Program-made: the position numbers and the translations under genes | Shown here: positions 12,038 through 24,003 of the stretch, piece after piece | Layout of the letters: each line of letters opens with the position of its first letter | Position numbering within the stretch: the stretch's first letter is position 1 | The notes under the pieces: generated by a model | The model's input: the letters and a program-made list of their open reading frames with translations, nothing else | Database searches by the model: none | Told to the model about the DNA's origin: nothing | NCBI GenBank assembly: GCA_017979445.1 | Contig: CM030706.1 | Span: 6,427,595 to 6,491,594, forward strand | DNA: 64,000 bases | Direction: 5' to 3' | Origin: Akebia trifoliata | Lineage: Eukaryota > Streptophyta > Magnoliopsida > Ranunculales > Lardizabalaceae

Positions 12038-15000
12038 TTAGTTGTCTTCCTCCTCGTCACCATCTTCATCGTCGTCTTGCTCATCATTGTCGTCCCCTTC
12101 AACATCATCGTCATTGTCATCCCCTTCACCATCAACGTCCTTTCCCTGACAAGAAGAGTACACATCAGAACAAAAGGAATAAAGGGAGAACTAAAAAGGT
12201 AAATGTGTCCTATTTTAACCACATTTAATTTGTCCAAACTAACATATCTCTAAGGTCAAAAGTCAACCCAGTTGAATATTCTTAGCCATGCCAATCTCTG
12301 ACGTTCTTTTACAGTGATAAGCATCCAGAGAAGAGTCCACATATAGGATCATTGGTTGTAACCATTCAATATTGTTGATTTTTTCTTGCCAAAACTAACA
12401 AATTATCTCCATTTTACAGGAAGACAGAAAAGACAAAATAAAAATAATCCTCAAAAACTTCCCATCTATAATCAAACTCAAGTTAATAACACACCAAAAA
12501 AACAAAACAAAAACAAAACATAGCAAACTAGGAGACAGAAATGAAATCCACACTGCATTGAAGCACTTTACATTTCATTACTCTTTTCTGATATATAGTA
12601 CTTTCCATTTCATCAAACTCTAGTAACAGATATCAAAGCATGCTAAGGAAATAAAACAAAATTGGCCTCAAATCAAGTCCAGCTTACACATCAAAAAAAA
12701 AAATTCAAGCTCTCAACACATTAACGTAGCCGTCAGCCTTCCCTGCTGGTTTCTTACCAATCCAGTCAATGACAGAAAGCTATTATTTAAGAAATCAAAA
12801 TAAAGGTTGATCATAGTGGCCAAAATGGAAAATAGGTGCCCAAAATATGTTTCATAAAAATCATCAAAGCCTTCATCCATCTTAATCGACTACCCCTTAA
12901 TTGATCACCTCTTTGGGCTACTCCCACGTGAAATTTGGAAACGAAATTGGGAAATGACCTCTAAAATTTTTGGGGGAAACTAATAGAAATGTACAAAGAA
13001 ATGGCAAGATGGCAATGAGAAATATCAGGTAGCCATTAACTGATTGGTCTTACACTCTCAAGTAGACCACAATTATTATGAAACCATACAGGATCAACTT
13101 AAGAAATATATGTTACATGTGCAAATCAAGAGTAGACCAACTTAAGAAATATATGTTCCATGGGAAAGTGTGGATGACATGTTATCAAATTGTAATTTGA
13201 CATTTCTCATTTGGGGTATTTTTGTTGCTCATTTTGGAGTTTACCTAAAACAGTGTCAGTGACACCTCATTCCAGGTAGGAGAATTCTTTAGAGGCTTCT
13301 CCCATTTGCTATCTAGTGGGAGATTTGGAAGGAGATAAATTGAAGGGGTGTTAGAAGGAGAGGTGGAAAACGTGGAAGACACTGTGATCAAAATTCAGTA
13401 TGTGCTATTCAGTTGGTCTAAGGTCTTCCACTAGTGGATGGTTTTCCCTTTAGAAGACTTTGTTGTTTTTTCTTTTCTTTTTCTTGTAAGACGGGGTTGT
13501 CTGGACCCGTAGGCCCGACTAACAAGGGTGAGGCAACTGAGCACTGGCCTCTTAGAGCACCATTTCTCGCCCAAATCCCCAAGTACATGCAATACCCGAC
13601 AAACCACATACCAAGTAAGCCAGGATATATCCCGGTGGGAGACTTTCATTTATACGGAAGAAAAAAAGTATTTTTAAGCTTTTTATTTGTCATAGGCATA
13701 GTCACAAAGTCGGAGTACGGGTTTAAATCAGCAAAGGCAAAACTTCGGAAAAAAACATTAAAAATGGGGAAAAAAGAGAAAAAGGTGGGAAAAAAACAAT
13801 AATATATATTAAAAGTTATGAAAAATATATATCTAATGAAATTCATAAAATCAAGTTATTATCATCAAATCCCATATTTTTACATTTATGAATCACCAAA
13901 TTCAATTATATATTAATCCCACATTGAAAAAACAAGAAAGTGTTTAATTTTTTTTCTATGGAAAAAAAAAAAGTGAAAAAAACAGGAATAAAATAGCATT
14001 TTTTGTCACGAAGGAAAAAAGGTCGCGTTTTTTAATCAGCAAAGGTGCAAGACGCGTTTTAAACAAATTCTTTTCAAAAAATCGCCATTTCTTGGAAGGT
14101 CATTTCAAATCTTCGATCAACTCACCATTCTAAGCATTGGGTGGAGCTAGAGCAAGAGGCAGTGAGGGCAGTACTTTTTTTAAATGTATTTTTTTTTTTT
14201 TTCGTTAAGTGGTTTCAGCTTAAGGGAAGGTTTCTTGACTACTTTGAAAAAGCTTTCCTTTTCAGGTAAAGCTTTCCTTTTCGGGTAGTCATTTGGTGGA
14301 AATCAATCAATTCTACCTGTCAGGTAGCAAATAGATAAGGGCCGGAAGTGTATACAAGATCGTCTTTCTTCGATGGATATATAACTCCATTCTTAACTGT
14401 TGTATAGTACCCGGTGATTAAAAAGGGATGCAACGGAAGAAAGAGAAAAAGAAAAAAAAAAAAGAGGGGATAATGTTTTAACAATAAGTGAAGATTATGT
14501 TATGCAAAGTCCTCCCAAGCGATTATTATATGGACACCCCTTTGATTAAGCTGTCTACCCTTGATCAGCTACAAATGCGTACACTTAAATTTTCTCTCAA
14601 TCATAAAGAAATTTCTTTGATGATACATAACAGAGTGGATGCAGCAGGACAAAAGGGAAAATGCAAAGTTTTTCAATATGGATGAATATGTTTCATGGGG
14701 GAAAGGGTTAGGTTTTAGGTTCTAAATGAACTAAAACTAGGGTATAGGGACAGCATAAGTTATGGAGAGGTTATGATTGGGTCTAAGAGGGATTTTAGGT
14801 AGTGTTTTGAGATCCAAAGAGATGGTTTGGCAAGCGCAAAGGGTGTTGTATTTTTTATGGCAGCAGGGTATGATGTAAAGAGAAATAGAAAAACGATAAA
14901 GAAAAAGAATAGATGGAGCAAACGATAACAAAAAAGATGAAGAGGTACCTCGGAATCACACCAAAATGGCCTCACACCATATCCAATCACTGGAAAAATG

Positions 15001-17507
15001 TCAAGAAGAGAACTATTATTCCATATTGGAATCACTACAAGATGGCCTCACACATGCGCGCACGCGCGCACACACGCACACGCACATGTTAATCACAAAA
15101 TCTTAGGCACGTTGGGTAGGTCATTGAATAACCTTTTATGTGACACAAAAATCTACCTAACACAACAAGCTTTGACCCCTTAAAGTAAGGCCCAAAGAAA
15201 AAATAACGTGAATAATACTTCACCTCAAATCAAACTCCAGATTAACCAAAATAAATAAACAACTCAAAACTAATCTAAAATTACTCCCAACAAAATAAAT
15301 GTGATAAAAAAATTACTCCAAACCCAAATAAGACCATCTAAATGATTACAAAATTGTCATTGCAACCCGTGACTGTTGGATTGATTTGCATCTCACATTA
15401 ATGTGACCATTTGAGTAGAATGTAAGACCTAAATAATAGCTACAAGTGCGACTTTTTTTTTAATCCAGAGAAAGTGGTTATAAAGCTCAAAGCTCACAGG
15501 TTGTGAAGTTGAGAAATGATGGTTTGATAAAAAAAACCAAATATAGTGAGACCAATGTTATCATATGCAACCAGTATATATGCGAAATCACATATGCCAC
15601 AAAATATTTTTTTATTTAAAAATTTTTTAAAAACAATAAAGAAAAGAAAAAAGGAGAAATTTAAAAAAATCAGAAAATAAAAATAAACCTAGAACAATAT
15701 ATTTGGATAGCATTCATTTTCCAAATTGAATAAAATTGATTACATTTAGTCCTTTAGTAACAATAATATAAGAACTCGAGAAGCCAAATTGTCACCCCCC
15801 AAGATCCAAACTCCTCAAATCTCAAGGAGTGAACTTACCTCAAATCAAAAAATGGCTATAATTCAATTAATTATTCACTATCCATTTATCCAAATCAATC
15901 ACATCATTAAGTTCACATTAGAATGGAAGTTAAATGATAAAATCTAACTATCAAATTCTATAGAAAATTCGGCTGCCTCTCATCTATAAATTGGACTTAT
16001 AAAAAATTTCCTGATAAAGATAAACCTGTATAAATACATTTCATAAATTAATCTTTATCTAACCACACCCTATAGGCCTATACTTCCATGCATGCAATCC
16101 ATCCTCCAATCAAGCACTATGCATAACATTTTATCCTATTATTACAAAATACTATCGAATTTTTTCCAAGAATTACCTGAATAAGAATCTTTATGATCTG
16201 TATAATAGTTCACCCTTGGGATTCAGGATAATCGTTATCCTAAATCCTGGGGCATGACACAAATAGTCGATAATGTATAAAATATTTCATGATACGAAGG
16301 TGGCCCTACTTCAATTATCAAGTTCTAGTTCTAAACACTTTAATAGTTTAATACCATGATCTTATGTTAGAATGCATAAACTCAATATTTTGAAAAAATA
16401 ATAGTAAAAATAAAACTTAAAGAGAGTATATGCAAATGAAAAAATAAAAGAAATAGCTTGTAATAATGCAGGAATAGGGGATGGAAATAGGGTATTTTTA
16501 GGAGAAAGATTAAAAAAAGTTGAACTTAATACTACAATAGTTAAATCTTTTCCCATTAAAGTAATATGTCATTGCATATTCAGTATGTGATTGCATATGC
16601 CATTGATACTTTTGTATGCGTGTCATAATGATCCCAAAATCCTAAATCGCATATGCCACAATGGCATATGCGATTTAATGATAAAAAATAGCATATGCGA
16701 TTGCATTTGACAATACTAAGTGAGAACACAAAGAACATATCAAAAAGAATATATATAGAAGACATGAGGGAAAGCAAATTTTTCTTCTGAATCTCAAATT
16801 TGACAAATGAATTATTCAAGCACGTATATTTTACAAAAGCTACAAGTGAAAGAGAAATTATTTGCTCACATTCATTTAACATGGGTACACCCTCATGCTC
16901 ATGGTCTCCTCATAAATGTTCATCTAGCCCCCTCCAATGAAGGGAGTGAAACCACCATGAGATGGTCTCTTAGGGCATTGCCTCAATAAAAAAAACTCAA
17001 AACAAATCAAACCTCAACCAACCAAATATCTCTAGAATGTGAATGGGCACGCACACACATATCTCTAAAGAATGCTAATAAACAGGGCAGTATTTATGAA
17101 CTGATAGAAGGTAGTTCATGATAAATTAAGCAGCATGAACTAGGGTCTTGAAGCAGTATGCCTAGGGTGGATTCAATTCATTTGACTGGGAAGCTTTGCA
17201 TAATCTGATTTTACTAGTGAAAATAATTCATGTTCTTATTTGCTCGTATAAAATCTCTAAGAATATTAATTGAAGCTTGTGACCAATGAAGGTCAAAAAC
17301 AAGATGTATGTCAATTAACTTATTTCAAAATGAATGAAGTTTCTTGAAAAAAAGGAAACAATTACGAAGTACAAAGAAGCTCAGGTGTGGCAACTCTAAA
17401 AGCTGAATAGAGAGAACCACATTCATCAGTAGTTGTAAGTATCACACATCTATATTATAAAGAGATACCAATAATCCATTTTCATTTACCTCTTCTTCTT
17501 CTTGTTC

Positions 17508-17539
<32 letters not shown>

Positions 17540-20500
17540 TATAATCATGCTCGTCTTCATCAAAATCCTCTTCATCAGCCTCCTGCGCCATTAAGGTTGC
17601 AAATTACCTCAGGAGAAGAGAAAAATATGCAGCACTAATCCCTATTGAGGTGACATGTCCTCAAAAGATGACAGAAATAAGAAAAGAAGCTGAAAAAATA
17701 ACTTACATTGTTGAAATATCTGAGAGGATTGGGCCATAAATCCTCCTTGATTATCTCTGCAACCTACAATTGTAGAAGTAAAATAATAATAATAACAAAA
17801 TAACATAACGGTTATGAGAAAAGAACAAATGGGGAAAGTTTCAAGAGTCATTTCAGTTCAATCCCACCAGAACTGTGATACTCGATCCGATTTTGTCAAA
17901 ACCAAAGGGCAGTAAAATGAATAAAAAACATATCAGCCTAGAGTTACCTCATCATGAGACTCTTCTGCAATATCATGTTGAGTCTCACCAAACCAGTTAA
18001 AGAAGCTGCACCACAACACATAAGTTGAGAACCAGAAATTTTGTACACATAGCTAGCTATGTGCATCGTAAAAATATTGATGTAAATAATGAAAAGGTGC
18101 ATGTGTTTGAAACTTAAGTTGCACAGCAATCAAAATATATGAGCTCAGCAAGGTGCAAGGTCCTTGCTGCAAGGACCCCTATATAAAAAGCACACAAATC
18201 TAGAGTGTCCGGTTTGTTAAAGAAATTACAGATATAGACAATTGAAACAAGTCCACAACCATATCATATACGCCTCCATGTAGCAAAAAGAAAGGGCATA
18301 CATTCATGTAGGGCTGTCAATGGATCAAATCAGACCCAAAATCTGATCTGTTCCGATCTGATAACTTCGGGACTGGATCGAATCAGTCCCAAAATCTGCT
18401 GGTCTACTTGGAACGTAACCACACTTAGAGTACGTCTGTGGCAGGGGGTCAACCTGAGCCCGCCCACTCTCGGGCATAACCTGCTTAGCCGAGCTGACAA
18501 TCACAAAACCCAAGCCTGGCTTGGGCTACATTGGGTTGGCCAGGTAGAAACAAAAGCAATACTTCATATCTGTAACATCTTTAGAAACTACAGAAGTAGT
18601 TATAAGTTAATAAATTGGGATCAGGTTCCATAGGGTTGCCCAAGGACTAAACCCATGGCAATGAAATCTGAGCCCGAGCCCATGGTCAGGTGAGCCCACC
18701 AAGCTCAGGCAGGGATAGCTGCCCCCCCTCCCAAAAAAACAAAGTCCATCATTCTCATTGAAGCTTGCCAACAGAATCATTTTTTTTTTTCTTGAAAGTG
18801 CTTTCCTATTGGATCATTACTATGTTGGTAACAGAAAAACTATTATTAATAGTCACTACAGTAATGGGGAACCAATTCGATGATCGAAATGTATATATAA
18901 ATAGCCAATACATACAATTATTTTAGAGAGCTACTATTGGCACCCCAACTTTACCTTATTACATCCCAATGTCTTAAATTATTAATCACACCCCGATTAG
19001 AGATTAAAACACATACAATAATTGTACGTGTTTTCCTATTGGATCATTACTATGTTGGTCACAGAAAAACTATTATTAATAGTCACTACAGTAATGGGGA
19101 ACCAATTCAATGATCGAAATGTTTATATAAATAGCCAATACATACAATTATTTTAGAGAGCTGCTATTGGCACCCCAACTTTTACTTATTACATCCCAAT
19201 TTCTTAAATTATTAATCACACCCCGATTAGAGATTAAAACACACTCTTCGAACATTATGAAGGTTTAGCTCAAATTATAATCACAACAATACAAAACATT
19301 ATGACACTCGTTCAAACAATCAGTAGTTGTTAACAATAATGATTAGACTCATATAAAATCCTAAACCTTGAAAATAAAAATCTAGCAAAAAAATGAGAAA
19401 GCTTCATTTGACACCCCGAGTTTTACTTATTCTCAACCATTCATTTATTTTCTTTACTTTTAATTGGGGTGTAAAAGTTAGGGTGCCCATACAAGCTCTC
19501 TTATTTTACAATATGAGGAAAAGATACCAGGGGTAAGGGGTAAAGGGCTAAGGACACCAACCTTTCTTCAGAAAAGGGCCTCTTGTTCCCTTTTCTCTCA
19601 TGACTATCACCATTAGCAATGTCCTTCAAATACTGAGAATGCAAAGCAAAAACCCAAAAATTAAATTATAACTAAAACAAATATAGGTTGCCTGATGTAA
19701 CAAGGATAAATATCCCTTACCATGCCTTTTTTCCACTTGATCATTGTACCAGTTATCTTAGTAGTTCCTTCGTCAGAGAAGAAAAATGTCTTGGTAAGCT
19801 TTGTATCTTCAAAGTAAGGATTGGGTTTGAAATTCTGATCATTAATAAACATCAAAATTACAGCATCAACTGAATTTCCTATTAATAGAACTTCAAAAAG
19901 ATATTAAAAAGGGAAAGAAAAAAAAAAGAGCATCTATGCATGAAAATCCAAATTCCAAAATAAAGAGGCAGACTCACAAATGTAATAGAATATCCTGATT
20001 TCACATCTTTAAAATCCTCAACATTCAGAGAACTTAGGTACTTGAAAATCTGCATCAGCAAATTGGAGGCAGCCAACCATGAATTTGGGCATTAAAATCA
20101 AATCCCAAAGTCCAGTAAAAATGGGTGATGAGGAAATTTAATTTTAATATAAAACGGGGCAGAGAAAGAATTCGAGAAAAATAAGCTTTCATTTGTATTA
20201 GGAACAGGAGCCAAACCTTCTGGTCTTCCTCATTCAAAAGATCACCAAGTGCAGGATGACTAAGAAACTGCAAAATGACAACATTGCACAAGTCAACTGG
20301 ATGAAAGAGTTCTTAGAAAGACAATACCAAATACCATGTCCATTGAAAAACAAAACTCTAATAATGAAAAATAAACTTGAAAGAAGATTGAGGATGGAAC
20401 ACGAACAGCAGTTAACCAGAAGTCAGGAATGGATTGGATGATCTCACTCCTTTTATCATAGACAGGCCTGCGTATCTCATTATACTTCTGCTCCACTTCC

Positions 20501-23388
20501 AAGACTTTGTCGCTTGCCTCCTCATTGACCTGATGACCACCGGCAAACACTTAATAACTTTTATAAACATCAGTGTCTAATAGAACATCTCAAAAGTTCA
20601 GTACAGAGGTAAACGCACTCAGAGTCTTTATTTCTGTATAAGTATATAAGTCATTAAAAAAACCAAGTTGGAAATACAGAGAGCCAAGGAGATCGAGGAA
20701 ACCGATCATTGGTTAGTGGAAAAAGAACAAGCAAACTGAAAACATACCCATACCCATCCAATAACAATACTATCCTACAATTCCTACTTGGAAACAAAAT
20801 CCTCAAAAAATAAACCTCTATAATCCTTCAGGAGCTCGGACCATGAAAAAAAAAAAAACATTTTATAACAGTGACGACATCCTGGACCTCATTCTCCCTT
20901 CATTGAAGACACTTCTGGTTCTTTACTTCCACAAAGCTACCTAGGGAAATGAGTCTCAAAATAACATAATTTCTACAGTTGAAAAGCATTGTTGCCCAAT
21001 TGTGACCGACTAAAACAATGGAACTAGGAAAAATCCAATGAATCTCAAACTATGGACATAAAAAAGGTTCTCCAAACAGATCTAGCACGATCACAATGAA
21101 TGAGAAGATGGTTAATAGTTTCCCCGTTGGCCTAACACCTATAGTCACCAAGTTGGGTTCTAGAATAAGTTGGCAAGGGGAAAATCCGGTTTATTTAGGA
21201 AATTAAAAAAAAAAAAAAATCAAGGAAAAAAATTAAGCTAGCGTTAGGGCTGTGTAATTGTTTCTACTAAATAGTGTTCATATACTATATCATCAAATCC
21301 CGTATCAAATTATAATAGTAAATCACCAAACTCCATATTGATATCATCCATACATCCAGAAAACATAACCACGGGTTCACAACATATTCAAGGTTTATAT
21401 TGTTCAAAATATAAAAAGATTGCAATCATGAGTCCAAGTTACGATTAATCAATTGGTAAAAATCATCAAATTTAATGTCATTCTCATTATCTGGTGCTTC
21501 ACCGGTAAAATGGTCACTATCATCTTCATGAGTGCTATCTCCTCTTACTAATGCATTAAGATCATCTTTCATTTTTTTTACTGATTTAATCGTGAAGTTT
21601 GCAATTTAATTGCAAAGTTGGCAAAAGTCGCAATTAAACCGGTTAAGGAAAAAAGTCATGATTTAATCACGACTTTTTTAATAAGTCACAAAACTTGATG
21701 ACTATGCTAACACATGGAAACAAAAATCTATAATTAACTTTTTTCATGAAATAAGATGTCAATAATCAAAACTTTGTGTAGAACAACCTTTCCCAACAGA
21801 AAAAGAAAAAAAAAAAAACACCATAGATGGTACTTCGAACACCAAAATAAAAGCACAAAATATGATATCCTAGTATGAGAAAACGATAAGCTGAGAAAAA
21901 GGACCCAAGTATGAAGAAACCTCTATGATTACACACCATTAACTGATGAATCAACATCCAAGAAAGTGACAGAACAATCCCAAACTGATGAATCATCATT
22001 AAATGGGGGAGAAAGTAAGAGAACTACAATTCAAATACTAGTAACCAAAGCAATTTTTCAATCATTCATATTCCTTCCAAAATCAAAATCTCAAGAGACA
22101 CTATCCCCATACAGGAGCATAAAACCCTTAATCATGCAGTATTTCTTTATTATATGAAACAAAGAACCACGTAATATCGTTGAGATGAATGTCATTGCAC
22201 CAAAAGTTTTCCCAAAGTGAACCCTATCCTTGCACCCAACTTTGAATCTCAAGCCTTTAACAAAGGAAAGGAACACTGAAACTCCCCAAATTCGCAAGGA
22301 AAACAAACAATTTACACTCCCACCCAAAATTAGGAAAGTACTTCTATGAGTAACTTTTCTCCACAAACAAGTGACTTCCTATCTATCCCCGTGACCACTT
22401 CCCCAAGAGCAGTGAATTCATTTATTTATATTTTAACATCTTGAGCCCTAAGCCACCACTATTCTTAGAACAACATACCATCTTCCAATCACTAAGTGAT
22501 ACTAACAAGCCTCCACAAAATCATCCCACAAACTAAAAATTGAAAAGAAAAATAGGCCTTTATATCCACTCTCACTATTAAAGGAGAGCACAATCTCACA
22601 ACATCTAAGTTAGATAATCTCGATTATAATATGAGGAAAAGTTTGCAGAAATGTGTGAGCAAACTTAAAATAAACAAAAGAAAAAGGGAACATAAATTTC
22701 ACCCTTCAATTATTCCCTTCCGATGAAAATTTTCACAATGTGCAAGAAGGTTTTTTTTTTTTTTTTTTTAAGTAGAAATTGTATTTTGGATACTACATTG
22801 AGTTTGATTTTTATATATTCTCTTCCTTATACTACTGCTTCTGAAATTATAGTAAGAAACTGATAGTCAGATTCCCATTCCTCTAAATATATAGTGGTGC
22901 AACAATCTCTTTCAGTCTCTCTTTGGTTGATAAAAGAGGGACTGTACTACAGAAGATTAATAATTCTACATTAATCTATGAAAATGAGATTACTTGAACA
23001 AAGATCTTTAATAGCTGAATCCAACTAATAGAACCCAAAAAAAAAAAAACATTTTTTTCGTTCAATTGAGAAACAACCTATGAAAAATTGAAAATTCAAG
23101 TCCATTACTAGCGAAAATGAGATATTAAAAATAAAAATAAAAATTCTCTGCAAAACAACAATAATAGGTTAGCACCCTATCTCTCTTTTTCGCAACTGAA
23201 CCAGAATATTACCTAAAAATAATCGCGGAAACAATCGAAAACAAACAAAAACACAATACCTTCTCGAGTTCGTCTTGTAATTCTTGCAATTTCTCGATTG
23301 AGAGGACGAGCTCGCCATCAATGTGATCTGAATCTTCTTCCTCAACTCGCTCTGCAACTTTCAATTTCTTTCCCTTATCTGCAACCAT
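12038..23388 (-). CDS. NRP1: NAP1-related protein / SET-type histone chaperone (NRP), complete, ten exons
   Basis: Coding exons: 23388-23260, 20529-20407, 20267-20217, 20049-19978, 19834-19721, 19632-19562, 18005-17948, 17763-17707, 17582-17490 and 12145-12038 (stop TAA). All introns are GT-AG, frames join exactly, and the product is 291 aa. It opens [14 protein letters not shown] long alpha-helix for dimerisation follows ([18 protein letters not shown] to [13 protein letters not shown], about residues 26-73). The NAP/SET earmuff fold comes next ([74 protein letters not shown]; about residues 75-225), then a strongly acidic tail of about 65 residues. Plant NRP1/NRP2 bind H2A-H2B in nucleus and cytosol and act in chromatin assembly and homologous recombination. 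Which of the two paralogues this is cannot be told, so the symbol is provisional. The tail is longer than in Arabidopsis NRPs because exon 10 adds 35 residues beyond a 5.3-kb intron. Confidence 0.93.
15051..15090. repeat. Alternating purine-pyrimidine tract (CG/CA), NRP intron 9
   Basis: About 35-40 bp of almost perfectly alternating CA and CG dinucleotides in otherwise AT-rich DNA. Such tracts can adopt Z-DNA under negative supercoiling. This is a sequence observation only. Confidence 0.6.
15552..16717. mobile_element. hAT-like non-autonomous element, NRP intron 9
   Basis: About 1,166 bp. Left end CCAATGTTATCATATGCAA, right end read inward AGTATTGTCAAATGCAA. Flanking 8-mers TAGTGAGA (15544-15551) and AAGTGAGA (16718-16725) match at 7 of 8 positions. 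Multiple subterminal GCATATGC words on both sides (15565-15605; 16570-16700) look like transposase-binding repeats. No transposase is encoded. Confidence 0.6.
17508..17540 (-). repeat. Trinucleotide microsatellite coding for poly-Asp
   Basis: A perfect (ATC)n run on the plus strand within exon 9 of the NRP gene. It encodes nine consecutive Asp residues at the start of the acidic tail, so length changes here alter tail charge without shifting frame. Confidence 0.8.
18309..18545. mobile_element. TAGGGCTGTCAATGG-type MITE fragment, NRP intron 6
   Basis: The left end TAGGGCTGTCAATGGATC and the following GATCTGATCNGATC words resemble the subterminal region of the 6007-6663 element. The right end is uncertain. 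GC-rich GAGCCCG/CGGGC words continue to about 18730. Confidence 0.3.
18801..19250. repeat. 230-bp tandem duplication containing a MITE, NRP intron 6
   Basis: The block beginning CTATTGGATCATTACTATG at about 18806 recurs at about 19036, a period of 230 bp, with over 95% identity by eye. Each unit includes a GAGAGCTNCTATTGGCACCCC half-element (18932-19010; 19160-19240). It was duplicated after the MITE insertion. Confidence 0.8.
19395..19502. mobile_element. Short foldback MITE, GAGAGCTNCTATTGGC family, NRP intron 6
   Basis: GAAAGCTTCATTTGACACCCC at the left and GGGTGCCCATACAAGCTCTC at the right are inverted, with TTTTACTTATT / TTACTTTTAATT inside. It lies within the 1.5-kb intron between exons 6 and 7. 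Confidence 0.45.
20850..22640 (-). pseudogene. Decayed LINE (non-LTR retrotransposon) ORF2 C-terminal region in NRP intron 1
   Basis: Three blocks, in the right order on the minus strand, recall the C-terminal part of plant L1-type ORF2. About 22500-22400 reads GGLGLK followed by a GKW motif (in LINEs, the lead-in to the region after the polymerase). About 22270-22100 reads [17 protein letters not shown], like the conserved RFKVGDG.RI.FW segment. About 21140-21070 reads [18 protein letters not shown], the zf-RVT pattern with its HLLIHC core. Each is broken by stops and frameshifts, and the intervening 21180-22090 DNA contains unrelated insertions. No polymerase catalytic motif was seen, so only the 3' part remains. 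Assignment rests on motif recall, not on a search. Confidence 0.6.
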
Positions 23389-23396
23389 CTTCGAAG

Positions 23397-23440
23397 AAAA
23401 AACCCTACTTTTTTTTCTTTCTAATCTTCTAAAACCCTAA
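23397..23440 (-). promoter_or_regulatory. Two telo-box motifs in the NRP 5' leader
   Basis: AAACCCTA occurs at about 23399-23406 and AAACCCTAA at about 23432-23440 (plus-strand reading), 10-50 bp upstream of the NRP start codon. Telo boxes near transcription starts are common in plant genes expressed in dividing cells, such as histone and ribosomal genes, which fits a histone chaperone. Confidence 0.5.
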
Positions 23441-23543
23441 TTTATCAAAGAGGAAGTGAAGAAGGAAAGATAGAGTGGTGGCGGAGTGAGGGTTAAGGCG
23501 TCTCTGAAACAAATATGATAGTGGCGAAGGCGAAGTGTTGTTT

Positions 23544-23552
23544 GTATAAATA
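23544..23552 (-). promoter_or_regulatory. Candidate TATA box of the NRP gene
   Basis: GTATAAATA on the plus strand reads TATTTATAC on the gene's strand, about 160 bp upstream of the ATG. This would place the transcript start near 23515 and give a leader of roughly 125 bp containing both telo boxes. No transcript evidence is available. Confidence 0.4.
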
Positions 23553-23745
23553 GGTTCTATTAAATGGATTCTTCGTACGTCGGTGGGACCCACATTGTGG
23601 GTCCAAGGGGATCGTCGTCGGATTAAGGGTTTTCTGTGATCGAATCCTGAGGGATTACTTCTTCGAGTTGGATTCCACGTTTCCTTTAAAAAAATATAAA
23701 ATAAATAAAAAGACGCGTGGAATAATAATAAAAAGAGAGTAGTAA

Positions 23746-23865
23746 CCCAAGATGTAACCTCAAATCACACTTCTTGTCGTGAAAGTGAATAAAAATTTAT
23801 GATTTCCATACACTCTCACAACAAGAAGTGCGATGTGAGATTCCAACTTAAGATCACTTTAGCAT
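23746..23865. mobile_element. Foldback MITE, GTGACCTCA family (first of an adjacent pair)
   Basis: TCACACTTCTTGTCGTGAAA pairs with CACAACAAGAAGTGCGATGTG. The right end AAGATCACTTTAGCAT matches the family terminus. A second member begins 17 bp further right. Confidence 0.6.
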
Positions 23866-23881
23866 TATTAAAAAAATAAGT

Positions 23882-24003
23882 AATGCTAAAGTGACTTCAG
23901 AACCTCATATCACACTTCTTAACATGAAAAAACATCTATGATTCCTACCACTTTCACGTCAATAATTGTGATATGAGATTTCATCTTGAGGTCACTCCAA
24001 CAC
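23882..24003. mobile_element. Foldback MITE, GTGACCTCA family (second of an adjacent pair)
   Basis: Ends AATGCTAAAGTGACTTCA and TTGAGGTCACTCCAACA. Internal ACCTCATATCACACTTCT is complementary to the block at about 23960-23980. It is separated from the previous member by 16 bp. Confidence 0.6.

Noticed and set aside
13434..13802. Open frame of 122 codons on the plus strand
   Set aside because: Located in intron 9 of the NRP gene; the C-terminal half is a low-complexity Lys run and there is no recognisable domain.
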